This document shows, one piece after another, positions 27,620 through 37,300 of a stretch of 48,994 nucleotides of DNA. Location: positions 1-48,994 of the forward strand of contig JAHHQQ010000017.1 of assembly GCA_020026275.1 (NCBI GenBank), given 5' to 3'. The number at the start of each line of letters is the position of its first letter. Position 1 is the first letter of the stretch. This stretch comes from Bacteroidales bacterium (GTDB lineage Bacteria; Bacteroidota; Bacteroidia; Bacteroidales; UBA932). The position numbers were made by a program, and so were the translations under genes. The notes under the pieces are model-generated. The model worked only from the letters and a program-made list of their open reading frames with translations. It searched no databases and was not told the DNA's origin.

Positions 27620-28657
27620 ATGAAACATTCATTTCACATATATTGCGCAAAATGCGCCCTCCTTCCTCTGTTGGCAATTCTTGTGAGCAGCTGCGATTCC
27701 ATGTTCACCCGTCCCTACAATCCGAAAGGGAATCTGGGAAAGAAAGGGAAAATCCTTGTTGAATCCATTCTGGAAGCACATCAGGACACTTTGAGAATCC
27801 GCTCCGGTGTCACGACCGCACTCGCCAACGGCCACACGGTGGATGCACAGCTTCTGGACATGAGCATCCAGGTAAACGGAAAAGAAGTGGAGGTATTTGA
27901 AGATAAAAAATCTCCGAAAGAGTTCATCAACCAGAAAAATTTCTTCGTCCTGTGCAAATTGCAGGAGGAAGACATCATCCAGCTGCAGGCAGATGCTCCT
28001 GAAGTGGAACCGGTCCGGGCAAAAGTGAGTGTCGGCCCTGCCCTTCCGAAAATCAGCATCAGCAAGAGCCTGGAATGGACCGACAAGAATTCTTACGGTT
28101 ACGAAGACAACGAGCTGCCCAAGCGCCAGTGTCTGAAATTTACCATCACCGTGGATGAAAAGCCGGCGACAGGGCAATATTATGCCGTCCAGGTGCTGAG
28201 AAGGTTGGAACTGATCGGTCACGATGACGACGTCCACATCGGTGCCCATTCGGATTTCAACCGTACGGAACTGGATGACCTCTATACGCTGGAGAGTTCC
28301 GATTTCATGATGTCCGGAAGACATTATGACCTGTGCGGCCGCTATCACGACGGAGACATGCAGGTTTTCGATTCCTACTATACCAACGAGGAGGGCAAGA
28401 TGTGTTTCGAGGTCTTTGTCGCCAACCGGAGGAAGGAATGGATTTCTGACCAGCTCTACGCCCAGCCAAGATACAAGATTGTCGTCAGCCGCATTTCCCG
28501 GGAGATTTACAGGCGAATTGAAAAACAAAATAGGGTGGAAGGAATCTGGGAACTGGGAATGGGGCCTCATGCCTACGAGTTTTCCAACATTGACGGAGGA
28601 GTCGGCATGCTCGGTACCAAGCTGGATTACGTATCGGAATGGATCATCAACGAATAA
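27620..28657 (+). CDS. DUF4249 domain lipoprotein
   Basis: 345 residues. The lipoprotein signal ends in VSSC (Cys25). The rest is a beta-rich DUF4249 protein (ESILEAHQDTLRIR, YYAVQVLRRLELIG). DUF4249 proteins are regularly encoded directly after TonB receptors that have N-terminal extensions, where they are thought to act as surface partners. The gap to the receptor is 15 bases and to the next gene 10 bases, so they are one operon. Confidence 0.88.
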   Translation: MKHSFHIYCAKCALLPLLAILVSSCDSMFTRPYNPKGNLGKKGKILVESILEAHQDTLRIRSGVTTALANGHTVDAQLLDMSIQVNGKEVEVFEDKKSPKEFINQKNFFVLCKLQEEDIIQLQADAPEVEPVRAKVSVGPALPKISISKSLEWTDKNSYGYEDNELPKRQCLKFTITVDEKPATGQYYAVQVLRRLELIGHDDDVHIGAHSDFNRTELDDLYTLESSDFMMSGRHYDLCGRYHDGDMQVFDSYYTNEEGKMCFEVFVANRRKEWISDQLYAQPRYKIVVSRISREIYRRIEKQNRVEGIWELGMGPHAYEFSNIDGGVGMLGTKLDYVSEWIINE

Positions 28658-28667
28658 AAAAAAGAGA

Positions 28668-29276
28668 ATGAAAATGCACACTCATCATATTTCCTGGCTC
28701 CTGGGGCTGTTTGCCTTGGGGCTGGCTTCCTGCGCCGAAAAGCCGTGGGCGGAGGATGAATTCAAAAAAGCGGTGGACAGCATTGAAGGGGTCTATGAAT
28801 GGACCGGCTGTACCTGGAACGGTCCGGAGGTCGACATGGACAATGACGGCGTCGCGAGCAAAGATTTCTGGGGAGTCTTCCACCGGTTCAGCAATACCGA
28901 AATGTCCGGCATCAACGTCCAGGCGGCGGTCTTCCGGGAGGAGGATCAGAGCCATGTCCCCTACATGATTGAATGTTTTCTTCCTTTCCAATGCTACAGC
29001 CGGATCGGTGGCGAAAAAGGCCACATCTTTCCGACAGTCCAATATTTCAAAACCTATTATACCATGAGGGACAATCAGATCTGCCTTCAGGAGGAATTGT
29101 TGGCCAGTGTGGACGAAATGTATCAGGATCTCCAGAAAATGGGCGAAACCCGTCGGATCAGACAGACCGGATATGCCCAGCTGGAGGTGACCATTGATAT
29201 GGCGGTCTTTGATTTCGCCACCGGGACCTGGGTCGAGGCGCCGATTGTCCATCAGTTCAAACGGAAACATTACTAA
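28668..29276 (+). CDS. Lipoprotein with DxDxDG loop, unrecognised family
   Basis: 202 residues. The start is ATG 28668 (MKMHTHH), chosen because the lipoprotein signal (LASC, Cys22) begins there; the frame stays open far upstream inside the DUF4249 gene. A loop at 56-61 reads DMDNDG, followed by VASKDFW, resembling a calcium-binding DxDxDG loop, next to YEWTGCTWNGPEV. I do not recognise a named family. By position it is probably a third surface or periplasmic component of the TonB-DUF4249 unit. A strong terminator follows. Confidence 0.75.
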   Translation: MKMHTHHISWLLGLFALGLASCAEKPWAEDEFKKAVDSIEGVYEWTGCTWNGPEVDMDNDGVASKDFWGVFHRFSNTEMSGINVQAAVFREEDQSHVPYMIECFLPFQCYSRIGGEKGHIFPTVQYFKTYYTMRDNQICLQEELLASVDEMYQDLQKMGETRRIRQTGYAQLEVTIDMAVFDFATGTWVEAPIVHQFKRKHY

Positions 29277-29311
29277 ACTGCCTTTACGAAAACGGACTCA
29301 TTCTTGTCCTT

Positions 29312-29348
29312 GCCACTTCCGGCCTTTCTGGCCAGAAGTGGCTTTTTT
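29312..29348 (+). terminator. Terminator of the TonB-DUF4249 unit
   Basis: A 13-bp stem with one mismatch (GCCACTTCCGGCC against GGCCAGAAGTGGC), a TTTCT loop and six T residues. Confidence 0.9.
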
Positions 29349-29359
29349 ATGCGGCTATG

Positions 29360-29375
29360 GACATTTCCCGAATGG
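29360..29375 (+). repeat. Dispersed intergenic motif, copy 3
   Basis: GACATTTCCCGAATGG, identical over 16 bases to the minus-strand copy at 2614-2629. It lies between two convergent terminators. Confidence 0.6.
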
Positions 29376-29379
29376 GGGG

Positions 29380-29413
29380 AAAAAAATCCGGTCCCCCACT
29401 TCGGAGGACCGGA
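29380..29413 (-). terminator. Terminator of the SusC/D-GH18 locus
   Basis: On the minus strand TCCGGTCC pairs with GGACCGGA across an 11-base loop, then a run of seven T residues. It lies 22 bases after the last gene of the locus. Confidence 0.85.
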
Positions 29414-29435
29414 AATTCATTTCAGTCGGAAAAAA

Positions 29436-30386
29436 CTATTTTTCGTAGAGGTAGACTTCGGTTAGAGCCGGAGCGCCTCTGAAGATGATCTTGACCTGAG
29501 TGGCTTTCTGAGGGACGATGAGCTTGATATACTGTACCCAATCGCTACGCAGAGCCATTCCGCCTTCCTCGGTAACATTCTTCCAGGTCTTGCCGTCTGT
29601 AGTCATCAGGATGTCAATTTTGGAAGCGGCCATACCGTAGTAGTTCTCCAGTTCAATACCGGAAACGTTGTGCTCTCCTTTGAGATCGAATATAATGCCC
29701 ATATCCTGAGCGAAATAGAGATAAGAATTGGAATTGTCGTCAATCACCTGATTGTATCCAGCCCAGTACTCATTCTTCTCAATGCCAGCACCCATAGCCA
29801 CTGCAATTTCCCAGCCCTTTCTGTCGATTCTGGAACCTTCAGGATTCTCCTGGATGATATCCACTTTCGGACCCTTCTTGATGACGGTCACTAATTTGTT
29901 CATCTTGGTGGAAAGACGCAGGTCGTCAGATTCCGGTTCAATGGAAACAATCTTCACCAGAAATTTGGATTCTGCCGCATCGTCTTTGTAATATTTTTTC
30001 CACTCTTTGGTAAACACGAGTTCTTCTTTTGCCTCCTGCTCTCCTGCAGGAATTGTGATAACTCCACCATTGGCAAAAGAGGCCACTTCTGCAGGAAGTG
30101 CACCGGCATTCTCCACACCCAAGGTGACTTTGACATCACACTGGGCAGGCTCCATCATCTTGACGGTGACAGGAACCTTGATATCCACATCACCTGCCAG
30201 TCCAAGGGATGAGTGAGTCTGAGAGAACTCCATTGCATCCACACCCAGATGAGGACGTTCCAGATATACGTAGTTGGAATTCCATTCATCATAAACTGTC
30301 TCCTCTTCATTGCTGCAGGCGGCAAAGCTCAAAGCTGCCGTCATGACCAGAATGCTTCCGAATAAATTTTTGATTTTATTTGACAT
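29436..30386 (-). CDS. DUF1735 surface lipoprotein with discoidin-like C-terminal domain
   Basis: 316 residues. The lipoprotein signal ends in FAAC (about Cys24). The N-terminal two-thirds is DUF1735-like (BT_3987-type beta domain, ending near KLVTVIKK), followed by an F5/8 type C (discoidin-like) domain (about 195-316, with WEIAVAMGAG, IDILMTTDGKTWKNVTEEGG and the closing TEVYLYEK strand). Such proteins usually bind glycans at the cell surface for the SusC/D pair. The start ATG at 30386 fits the signal peptide; the open frame extends 18 codons upstream into the preceding gene. Last gene of the locus. Confidence 0.85.
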   Translation of the reverse strand: MSNKIKNLFGSILVMTAALSFAACSNEEETVYDEWNSNYVYLERPHLGVDAMEFSQTHSSLGLAGDVDIKVPVTVKMMEPAQCDVKVTLGVENAGALPAEVASFANGGVITIPAGEQEAKEELVFTKEWKKYYKDDAAESKFLVKIVSIEPESDDLRLSTKMNKLVTVIKKGPKVDIIQENPEGSRIDRKGWEIAVAMGAGIEKNEYWAGYNQVIDDNSNSYLYFAQDMGIIFDLKGEHNVSGIELENYYGMAASKIDILMTTDGKTWKNVTEEGGMALRSDWVQYIKLIVPQKATQVKIIFRGAPALTEVYLYEK

Positions 30387-30427
30387 GATTAAGTTCTTCT
30401 TTAAAATTAAACTGTTCCAACTCCTCC

Positions 30428-31600
30428 CTATTTCGGCCATGGAGTTGCCTTGTCAGTAGACTTGATGTCTGGAACCCAGACAGGAGTGATGGCGGATCTC
30501 AAAATGTGGCCATTGCCTGTACAATCCTTGAATTCCTTGCCCTTACCGTCATTCATACGCCAGTAAGCGACCAGACCGGTGGATTTGGAACTGGTTGTCG
30601 TGATGTTGTTCAAAATCTGGGCATCGGTACGGGCTACAGACCAGATACGTGCCTCGGAAACGAGAATCTTGCAACCGTGCCACCATGAATTGTCTGCGCC
30701 GTGCTCACCGCCTGCGGGGCCACCGAACCAATAGGCTGCGCCAAAGTTCGGATCACATTTTCCTTCTTTGCTTCCGGCAAATGCGCCATTGACATAGAGT
30801 TTCACTTTAGTTCCATCATAAGTCATGGCAAGATGCTGCCATTTGTCTGGAGCAAATGAAAGAGATGGATTCAGATACCAGCCCTGACCCTGGAACTGTA
30901 CCAGAGAGTGAGCCTGGAACTTGCCATCGAAGTTCTGAGGGTCCTCAAAACGAAGAAGTACAGAACCACCGTTGGTAAATACGGAACGGTTACGGTTGTT
31001 GGTGTTGCTGATCTGGAAACGGACCTCGATGGTAAACTCATTCAGTGTCTGAGGGAAACCGTCAGCGACCAGACCGGCACCGCCATCCCACATAGGAAGG
31101 GAATTGACCAGAATGCTTTCGGTCGTGATGACGAAAGTGGAGGTTGCGGAGGTAACCGGCACAGAGCCATCCGGACTCACCAGACGAAGTGGAAGAGCAT
31201 AGCTCTCACCAATGTATTCCTCCTTCAATGGAAGGATGTGGATCTTGGTGGCAGAAGCACTGTAGGAACCGGCTTTGATGACCACTTCCTGTTCCATCTG
31301 GAACTGGTCTTCCGGCAATGTAAGGAAGCTGGAAGCCTGTTTTTTGTTGTAGGCGTTGAGAACAGCGGTATCAATCTCAAAACGGAGAGTGACATCTTCA
31401 GCAGCCGCCTCGCTCAGACATGCGGTGATTTCAGCCTCGCCACCAGCTTTACCGATAGTTACTTTGACATTCTTGTTAGCTGCGCTCTCACTGACGAAGG
31501 CATGCATTCCGAGAGTATCATACTCTGCATCCTGACATGCTGTAAAGCACATTGGAAGAGCCAGAAGTCCAAGAGCGGCAATTTTTATAATATTTTTCAT
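30428..31600 (-). CDS. DUF1735 lipoprotein with LamG-like domain
   Basis: 390 residues. The lipoprotein signal ends in FTAC (Cys22). A DUF1735 N-terminal domain (about 25-160) is joined to a concanavalin-like LamG domain (about 185-370, with KWQHLAMTYDGTKVKLYVNG and the ARIWSVARTDAQI motif typical of these folds). It is probably a surface glycan-binding protein of the locus. It is 41 bases upstream of the partner DUF1735 gene and 25 downstream of the GH18 gene. Confidence 0.9.
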   Translation of the reverse strand: MKNIIKIAALGLLALPMCFTACQDAEYDTLGMHAFVSESAANKNVKVTIGKAGGEAEITACLSEAAAEDVTLRFEIDTAVLNAYNKKQASSFLTLPEDQFQMEQEVVIKAGSYSASATKIHILPLKEEYIGESYALPLRLVSPDGSVPVTSATSTFVITTESILVNSLPMWDGGAGLVADGFPQTLNEFTIEVRFQISNTNNRNRSVFTNGGSVLLRFEDPQNFDGKFQAHSLVQFQGQGWYLNPSLSFAPDKWQHLAMTYDGTKVKLYVNGAFAGSKEGKCDPNFGAAYWFGGPAGGEHGADNSWWHGCKILVSEARIWSVARTDAQILNNITTTSSKSTGLVAYWRMNDGKGKEFKDCTGNGHILRSAITPVWVPDIKSTDKATPWPK

Positions 31601-31625
31601 TTCAATTCACGTTTTTAGTTAAAAA

Positions 31626-32804
31626 CTAATTACAAGCTGGATTTTGAGCCTGGATCGCATTGCGCATCCATCTGTAGGCTGGATTGTTGACGGCCTCGTT
31701 GCTGAAACGATAAGCGCCGAAACCACCCTTGCGGTAACCGTTCAGCGGTTCCCACATGGCCATGCCGACCATAGATGGGCAAGACATCAGACGACCGTTG
31801 CGGTCAAAGAAGCGATAGCCACCCTGAAGAGACTCCAATGCTGGTTCGAGGTTCTCACACATGATGGTGCGGCGGGTCACCTCTTCTGTACCGGCTTTCA
31901 TGATTTCCTCCTCAGACTTGCCTTCTCCGAGCAGATCCTGTCCGACCACCTTCGCGAATCTGTTGACAAGACCGTTGAGACGGTTGTCCAGGTTGCCAAA
32001 ATCGTTTCTCCAGGAAGCAGGATTGCCAGAAGTACCGGAATAAGCCTGGATGACGTAGTAGCTCAGGAACAGACCGGTCTCCGGATTCAGGGACTGAGGT
32101 TCACCGTCGACAATCAGCAATTTCTCTGGATGAGCAGATTTTGGACCGAAGTTCTTGCCGAGTTCTTCCAGGAGGATATGCATTCTGCCGTTGTCCGAAG
32201 CAAGAGGGCCACCGTAGCCATAGTGAGGCTCGTAGTCAAGGTCAATACCATCGTAGTTGTATTTCATGACGGTATCTACCATAGCCTGGGCATATTTGCG
32301 GATAGATGCCTCGATAGCGGCATCGTCCCCTTCTTTCCATCCCCAGAATTCATTTCTGAGTTTTGCAGATTCAGGATCGCTTCCATTGCCACCGAACTCT
32401 TCTGGAGTGAAGTTCTGGCCGACAAAGCTGGTGAAGGTACAAGGCAGCACCTTCGTTCCTTTCTTTTCCTGTACAAATTTGACGTCAGCGAGACGACCTT
32501 CTGTCAAACCGCCCCAGCCTCCCCACAAGGAGACGATGTCCATGCTGTCAGGAATGGCAGCGAGGGAATTGGTAATGGAACCGGACGGCTCCACCCAATC
32601 AGAGAACCAACCGAAAGATACGGCATGGTCACTTGCCTTGTATGCGCGCAGCGCTTCATAATATGTTTCTGGAAAACTTTGCTCCACATTGCTATAGTCA
32701 AGTACCTGTTCTGCCTCTGGTGTAACCCAGTCACTGCAACCGGCAAAACCGACTGTGCAGGCAAGTGCTGCAGCAAAAGTCCATTTGGATTTCAATGATT
32801 TCAT
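31626..32804 (-). CDS. GH18 endo-glycosidase lipoprotein
   Basis: 392 residues. The lipoprotein signal ends in FAGC (Cys23). The GH18 signature DGIDLDYE lies at 185-192, with catalytic Glu192 and assisting Asp190, so it should be active through the substrate-assisted retaining mechanism. The barrel resembles the EndoF/EndoH type (endo-beta-N-acetylglucosaminidases acting on N-glycan cores) more than chitinases, but specificity cannot be fixed from sequence. It is the only glycoside hydrolase in this locus, between SusD and two DUF1735 lipoproteins. Confidence 0.92.
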   Translation of the reverse strand: MKSLKSKWTFAAALACTVGFAGCSDWVTPEAEQVLDYSNVEQSFPETYYEALRAYKASDHAVSFGWFSDWVEPSGSITNSLAAIPDSMDIVSLWGGWGGLTEGRLADVKFVQEKKGTKVLPCTFTSFVGQNFTPEEFGGNGSDPESAKLRNEFWGWKEGDDAAIEASIRKYAQAMVDTVMKYNYDGIDLDYEPHYGYGGPLASDNGRMHILLEELGKNFGPKSAHPEKLLIVDGEPQSLNPETGLFLSYYVIQAYSGTSGNPASWRNDFGNLDNRLNGLVNRFAKVVGQDLLGEGKSEEEIMKAGTEEVTRRTIMCENLEPALESLQGGYRFFDRNGRLMSCPSMVGMAMWEPLNGYRKGGFGAYRFSNEAVNNPAYRWMRNAIQAQNPACN

Positions 32805-32829
32805 ATTTCTAACTTCTTAAAGTTCCTCT

Positions 32830-34359
32830 TTAGTTTTTCTTGGCCCAGAACAGATCCACAGACTCGTTGTCTACGCCACCCATGGCCTCGACAGCTGCTT
32901 CATAGTTCGCTTTGTTCAAGTTCTTCTCTGAGAATGGGAAACGGAGACGACGCATACCGCGTCTGACATCCTTGATGACTCCACCGCTCAGGTTGTCGGT
33001 AGCTGGAGCCAGTTCAGGATAACCGGTACGACGGTACTCAGCCCATGCCTCGATACCCATAGGATAGTTGGCAATCCATTTCTGAGTGATCACACGCTCA
33101 AGTTTCTGCTCGGCAGAAGCGCTCTCTTCCCATTTGACAGTGATTTCAGTCTGACGGTCATAATCATATTTTGCGCCGCGCGGGTCGCCTGAATGATCGT
33201 CTGGACAATTGCTGTCGTCAGCAATGTAAGATGCGATGCCGTCTGCTGCCACCCCCCACTGTTCCATAGAGAGTCTGATACCTTTCTCGTAGTAATCCTT
33301 GGCATTGCCAGCGACTGTCCAGCCCTTGAGCGCCATTTCGGCACGGAGGAAGTTAGTCTCAGCGGCTACGAATACAGGCAGTCTGTCGTCAGACTTGAAG
33401 TTAGGCAGAGAGTATCCAGCCACTTCACCCTTCTGGAAAGGATAGGTACCGGCACGCATTCCGATGAATTTGCCGGAATCGAAAGTGGATTTCTGGAAAT
33501 ATTTCTCGGTACGAGGATCTTTGTATCCGTTCAAGTAATCGACGATGGAGGAATTGACACGGAGGTCACCCCATGAAGCACTGCAGAGGTGGTAAGGGTT
33601 GGTCTGTGCGCCACAGCCCATCATGGCATTCTGCGCATTGGTCTCAATCAGGCCGGCTGCATGTGCACATGCGCTTTCTGCCGCTGCACGATTGTTGGAA
33701 CGGACCGCTGCACGGAGGCAGAGAGAGTTGGCGAGACGTGCCCAACTTGCATAATCACCACCGAAAAGGTAGTCTGCTGTACCCAGAGGACGAGATGCAG
33801 GGAAATCCTGAGAATAAGCATACAGGATATTGGCGGCATACTGGAAATCCTCAATCAGGTGGCTATAGACATCTTCAGTGGAGTCATAACCTACATAGAA
33901 AGTACCGTTTGCAATCTGGGAATAAGGAATCGGGCCATACATGTCAGAGACACGCATCATCACAGCGGCACGGATCAGACGGGCTACTGCATAATAGTGA
34001 CCGGATTTGTTGGTTGACTTCTCGATATCGAAGTAGTTGGAATAGATGTCCTCGAACATGGTGTTGTAAGGAACTGCATTCCAGCCGTCAGTAGGGTTGA
34101 AAGTATCGAAGTTCTGACCACCCCAACGGTTGGACAGGGTGAAATAGCCACCCAATGTGCCGACCATCTGGTCAATCATCTGAGAGTCATTCTGCTGGAC
34201 ATACATCATGGCATCGATCATGGTTGGGATCAATACAGCAGGATCACCCTCATACAAGGCATATTTGTTTTTGTTGAAGTCTTCAAATTTTTCTGTACAG
34301 CCGGTAAAGCCACATACAGTCAACGCAAGACTAGCAAGTAATATAATTGTTTTCTTCAT
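32830..34359 (-). CDS. susD: SusD/RagB-like substrate-binding lipoprotein (SusD_2 type)
   Basis: 509 residues. The lipoprotein signal ends in FTGC (Cys21). The helical TPR-like SusD fold is indicated by the EDFNKNKYALYEGDPAVL start and the MRVSDMYGPIPYSQI segment typical of the SusD_2 subfamily. It forms the lid of the SusC transporter and binds the glycan. It lies 16 bases downstream of susC. Confidence 0.94.
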   Translation of the reverse strand: MKKTIILLASLALTVCGFTGCTEKFEDFNKNKYALYEGDPAVLIPTMIDAMMYVQQNDSQMIDQMVGTLGGYFTLSNRWGGQNFDTFNPTDGWNAVPYNTMFEDIYSNYFDIEKSTNKSGHYYAVARLIRAAVMMRVSDMYGPIPYSQIANGTFYVGYDSTEDVYSHLIEDFQYAANILYAYSQDFPASRPLGTADYLFGGDYASWARLANSLCLRAAVRSNNRAAAESACAHAAGLIETNAQNAMMGCGAQTNPYHLCSASWGDLRVNSSIVDYLNGYKDPRTEKYFQKSTFDSGKFIGMRAGTYPFQKGEVAGYSLPNFKSDDRLPVFVAAETNFLRAEMALKGWTVAGNAKDYYEKGIRLSMEQWGVAADGIASYIADDSNCPDDHSGDPRGAKYDYDRQTEITVKWEESASAEQKLERVITQKWIANYPMGIEAWAEYRRTGYPELAPATDNLSGGVIKDVRRGMRRLRFPFSEKNLNKANYEAAVEAMGGVDNESVDLFWAKKN

Positions 34360-34375
34360 AATCGTGACTCCTTAA

Positions 34376-37300
34376 TTAGAATTGCAGTTTTACGTTAAAT
34401 CCGAAGTTGCGGGTGCTTGGCTGCATGAAGTAATCCACTCCCTGGTAGTAAGCACTGGCTGTTGAAGCAGACAATTCTGGATCGAACGGAGCCTTGCAAT
34501 AAATCATAAACAGGTTCTTGGCAATGAAACCTACAGTAAGTTTTGCCTTGTTGTTGAACCATTTCTCAGGTAAGGTGTAGTTCAGGCTCAATTCCTGAAG
34601 ACGGACATTGGTTGCATCGTACAGATAGTATGCACCGTAACCACCCTGGTCAGTTGCAATGGCTGTATAGTATTTCTCAGCCGGAACTTTACCGAAGTTG
34701 ACAGGTACGCCGCCGTTGTCACGAGCATCTGCAGTTACCTGGGAAGCACCGTAGTAGTCGAGGATACCCTGAGTTGCGGAGTAAACCTTGCCACCGAGAC
34801 GGGCTGTGATGACGAAACCGAGATCGATGCCCTTGTAGCTGAGGTTGTTGCTCCAACCCATCATGTAGCGTGGTGAGAGCTGGCCCACCTTCTTCCATTC
34901 TGTATCTACGATGGAGAGGTTGCCGGTACCTGGCTCAACAGCGATCTGGCCGTTGTTGTCACGTTTGAGTTCCTTGTTGATGTAGATGTCGGTCATGGTT
35001 CCGCCTGGACGGAGCTGTACCTGAGGAGCGACGCCTGATGAACCCAACCAAGCCTTTTCAATCTTGTCCTGGGTGAAAGGTTCACCGGTAATCGGGTTGA
35101 TGGCATCGTCGGCAAGGCTGACAATCTTGTTGCGGTTGAGAGTGAGGGTGTAGCTGGAATTCCAAGTGAAATCACTCCAAGTGTGGTTGTAACCAACAGC
35201 CAGCTCAAGACCCTGGTTCTGGACGTTACCAGTCTGGACCACTACGTTCTTGTATCCTGATGAACCAGGAAGCGGAGCATAGATTGTCTGATGATAAGTA
35301 TTTGAACGGTAATAAGTTGCGTCAATGCTCAAATCTTTGAAGAAACGAGCGGCAAGACCGATTTCCCAAGATTTGGTGTCCTCCGGTTTCAAGTCATAGG
35401 CAGGGAAAGTGGAAGGTTTCTGCCAGTTGTGGGTCTGAGGGTTGAACTCATAAGGAGGATTGGACAGGTAACGGCTGAAAGCGGATGCCACCTGAGAGTA
35501 AGAACCACGGATCTTCAAATATGAGAACCATTCAGGAAGGGTCACCATGTTGGAAACGATGGCAGAAAGACCGACTGAAGGATAGAAGAAGGAGGCGTGT
35601 TGGCTGTATGCCAGCTGGGAAGCCCAGTCGTTACGGCCTGTAACAGTAAGGTACAGCATTGATTTCCAACCTGCCTCAACAGATGCGAAGACGGCCTGGT
35701 TCTGGTCGTGATAGCCTTCCTGGAGAGGTTTGAAGTTGGCAGTATAGTTGATGTTGTTCATCGCGAAGTGGTTGGTCAGAAGGAGGTCACCTGCCACACC
35801 TGCCATTTCAGAACGCTGGTCATTCAGAGAAGCACCGATGTTGGCAGTCAAAGACCAGTCATCACCGAATCTCTTGTCAATGTTCAACATGACGTCGGTA
35901 TAGAGAGTGTAGTCATGTTGGGTAGTATCTTCATAACCACCGTTAGGACCTGCGAAAGTAGTCAGAGTGGAAGCGTAGAACTTCTTGATCATGCGATACT
36001 CGGAGTTGTCGACTCTCACACGGCCGGTCACGTTCATCCAGTCGGTGATGTCCCATTTCAAGGAAGCGTTCAACATGTAACGGTTCTTGTTGGTACCACG
36101 ATGGATGCGGTTCTGGATCCAATATGGGTTCTGGAGGTCATGTCCACCTTCACTGTAAGGCCAGTACTGGGTCATGTAGCCACGGACCGGATCCCAACGC
36201 TCGAAGAGACGGACTTCATCGAAGTCCTCCCCTCTCGGGAACAGATACAATGCAGGAAGCGGGTTGTAGTATTTACCCTGGGAAACCATGTTCTTGTCAT
36301 TCTGGATGATGAAGCTGGCACCCAAATCAAGGGTAAGTTTGTCTTTTGCGAACTTGGTGGTGTTACGGGCGGTGAAGTTGTAACGGTTGTAGGTGTTGTT
36401 TGGAACGACACCGGTCGCATTGGTTGTCAGAACAGAGATATAGGTCTGGTTCTTCTTGTTTCCGGTAGAGAGAGAAACGGAGTTGATCACATTGGTACCG
36501 GTATTGAAGAATTTGGCAGGGTCATAATCGAAAGACTTCTTCTCACCCCAGTTCATGTAACCGCCGCTGCTCACATAAGAATTCTGCATGTCAGGGAGCA
36601 TGGTCACCTTGGAGAAGGTGGTACTGTTGCTCACTGTCACAACCGTACGGTCATCTGCACCTTTCTTGGTGTTGATGATGATCACACCGTTGGCAGCATC
36701 GGAACCGTAAAGGGCGGCTGCGGAAGGACCGGTCAACATGTTGATGGACTCGATGTCCTCTGGGTTGATATCGGCTGCACTTTCAGAACCGGTCACCTTG
36801 CTCATAGGACCTTCATCACCGCTGAAGCTGTTGTTGAACATTGGAATACCGTCGATCACATACAAGGCGTTGTTGCCTTTCTCGATGGATTTCTCACCAC
36901 GCATTACGACACGTGTCGCTCCACCAGGACCGTTGGAACCGCTGTTGATCTGGACACCGGCCACTTTGCCGACGAGGGAATTCATGAAGTTGGCATCTTT
37001 CACCGCAGTGATCTGATCAGCCTTCACCTGCTGGACACTGTAGCTCAATGCTTTCTCCTGACGTTTGATACCCAATGCAGTAACGACGGTACCTTCCAGG
37101 TTTACTGCGGTTTCATTCAAGATAATTGTGAATTCTGAGCGGTTACCTACCTTGACCTCCACTGAGTCATAACCGAGACATTCGACAACGAGTATCTGCT
37201 CTTCAAATGGAGCAGGGACAGAAAGGGAGAAAAGACCGTCCAAGTCAGTTGTCACACCCTGTGCGGTGCCTTTGACCATGACTGCGGCTCCAATGACTGG

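Noticed and set aside
27629..28681. 350-codon minus-strand open frame opposite the DUF4249 gene
   Set aside because: Shadow; the plus-strand frame has the signal peptide and operon spacing.
31644..32798. 384-codon plus-strand open frame opposite the GH18 gene
   Set aside because: Shadow of the GH18 frame, which has an intact catalytic motif and lipoprotein signal.
35708..37138. 476-codon plus-strand open frame opposite susC
   Set aside because: Antisense shadow of the SusC gene, low complexity in Val/Gly/His, no recognisable domain or promoter.
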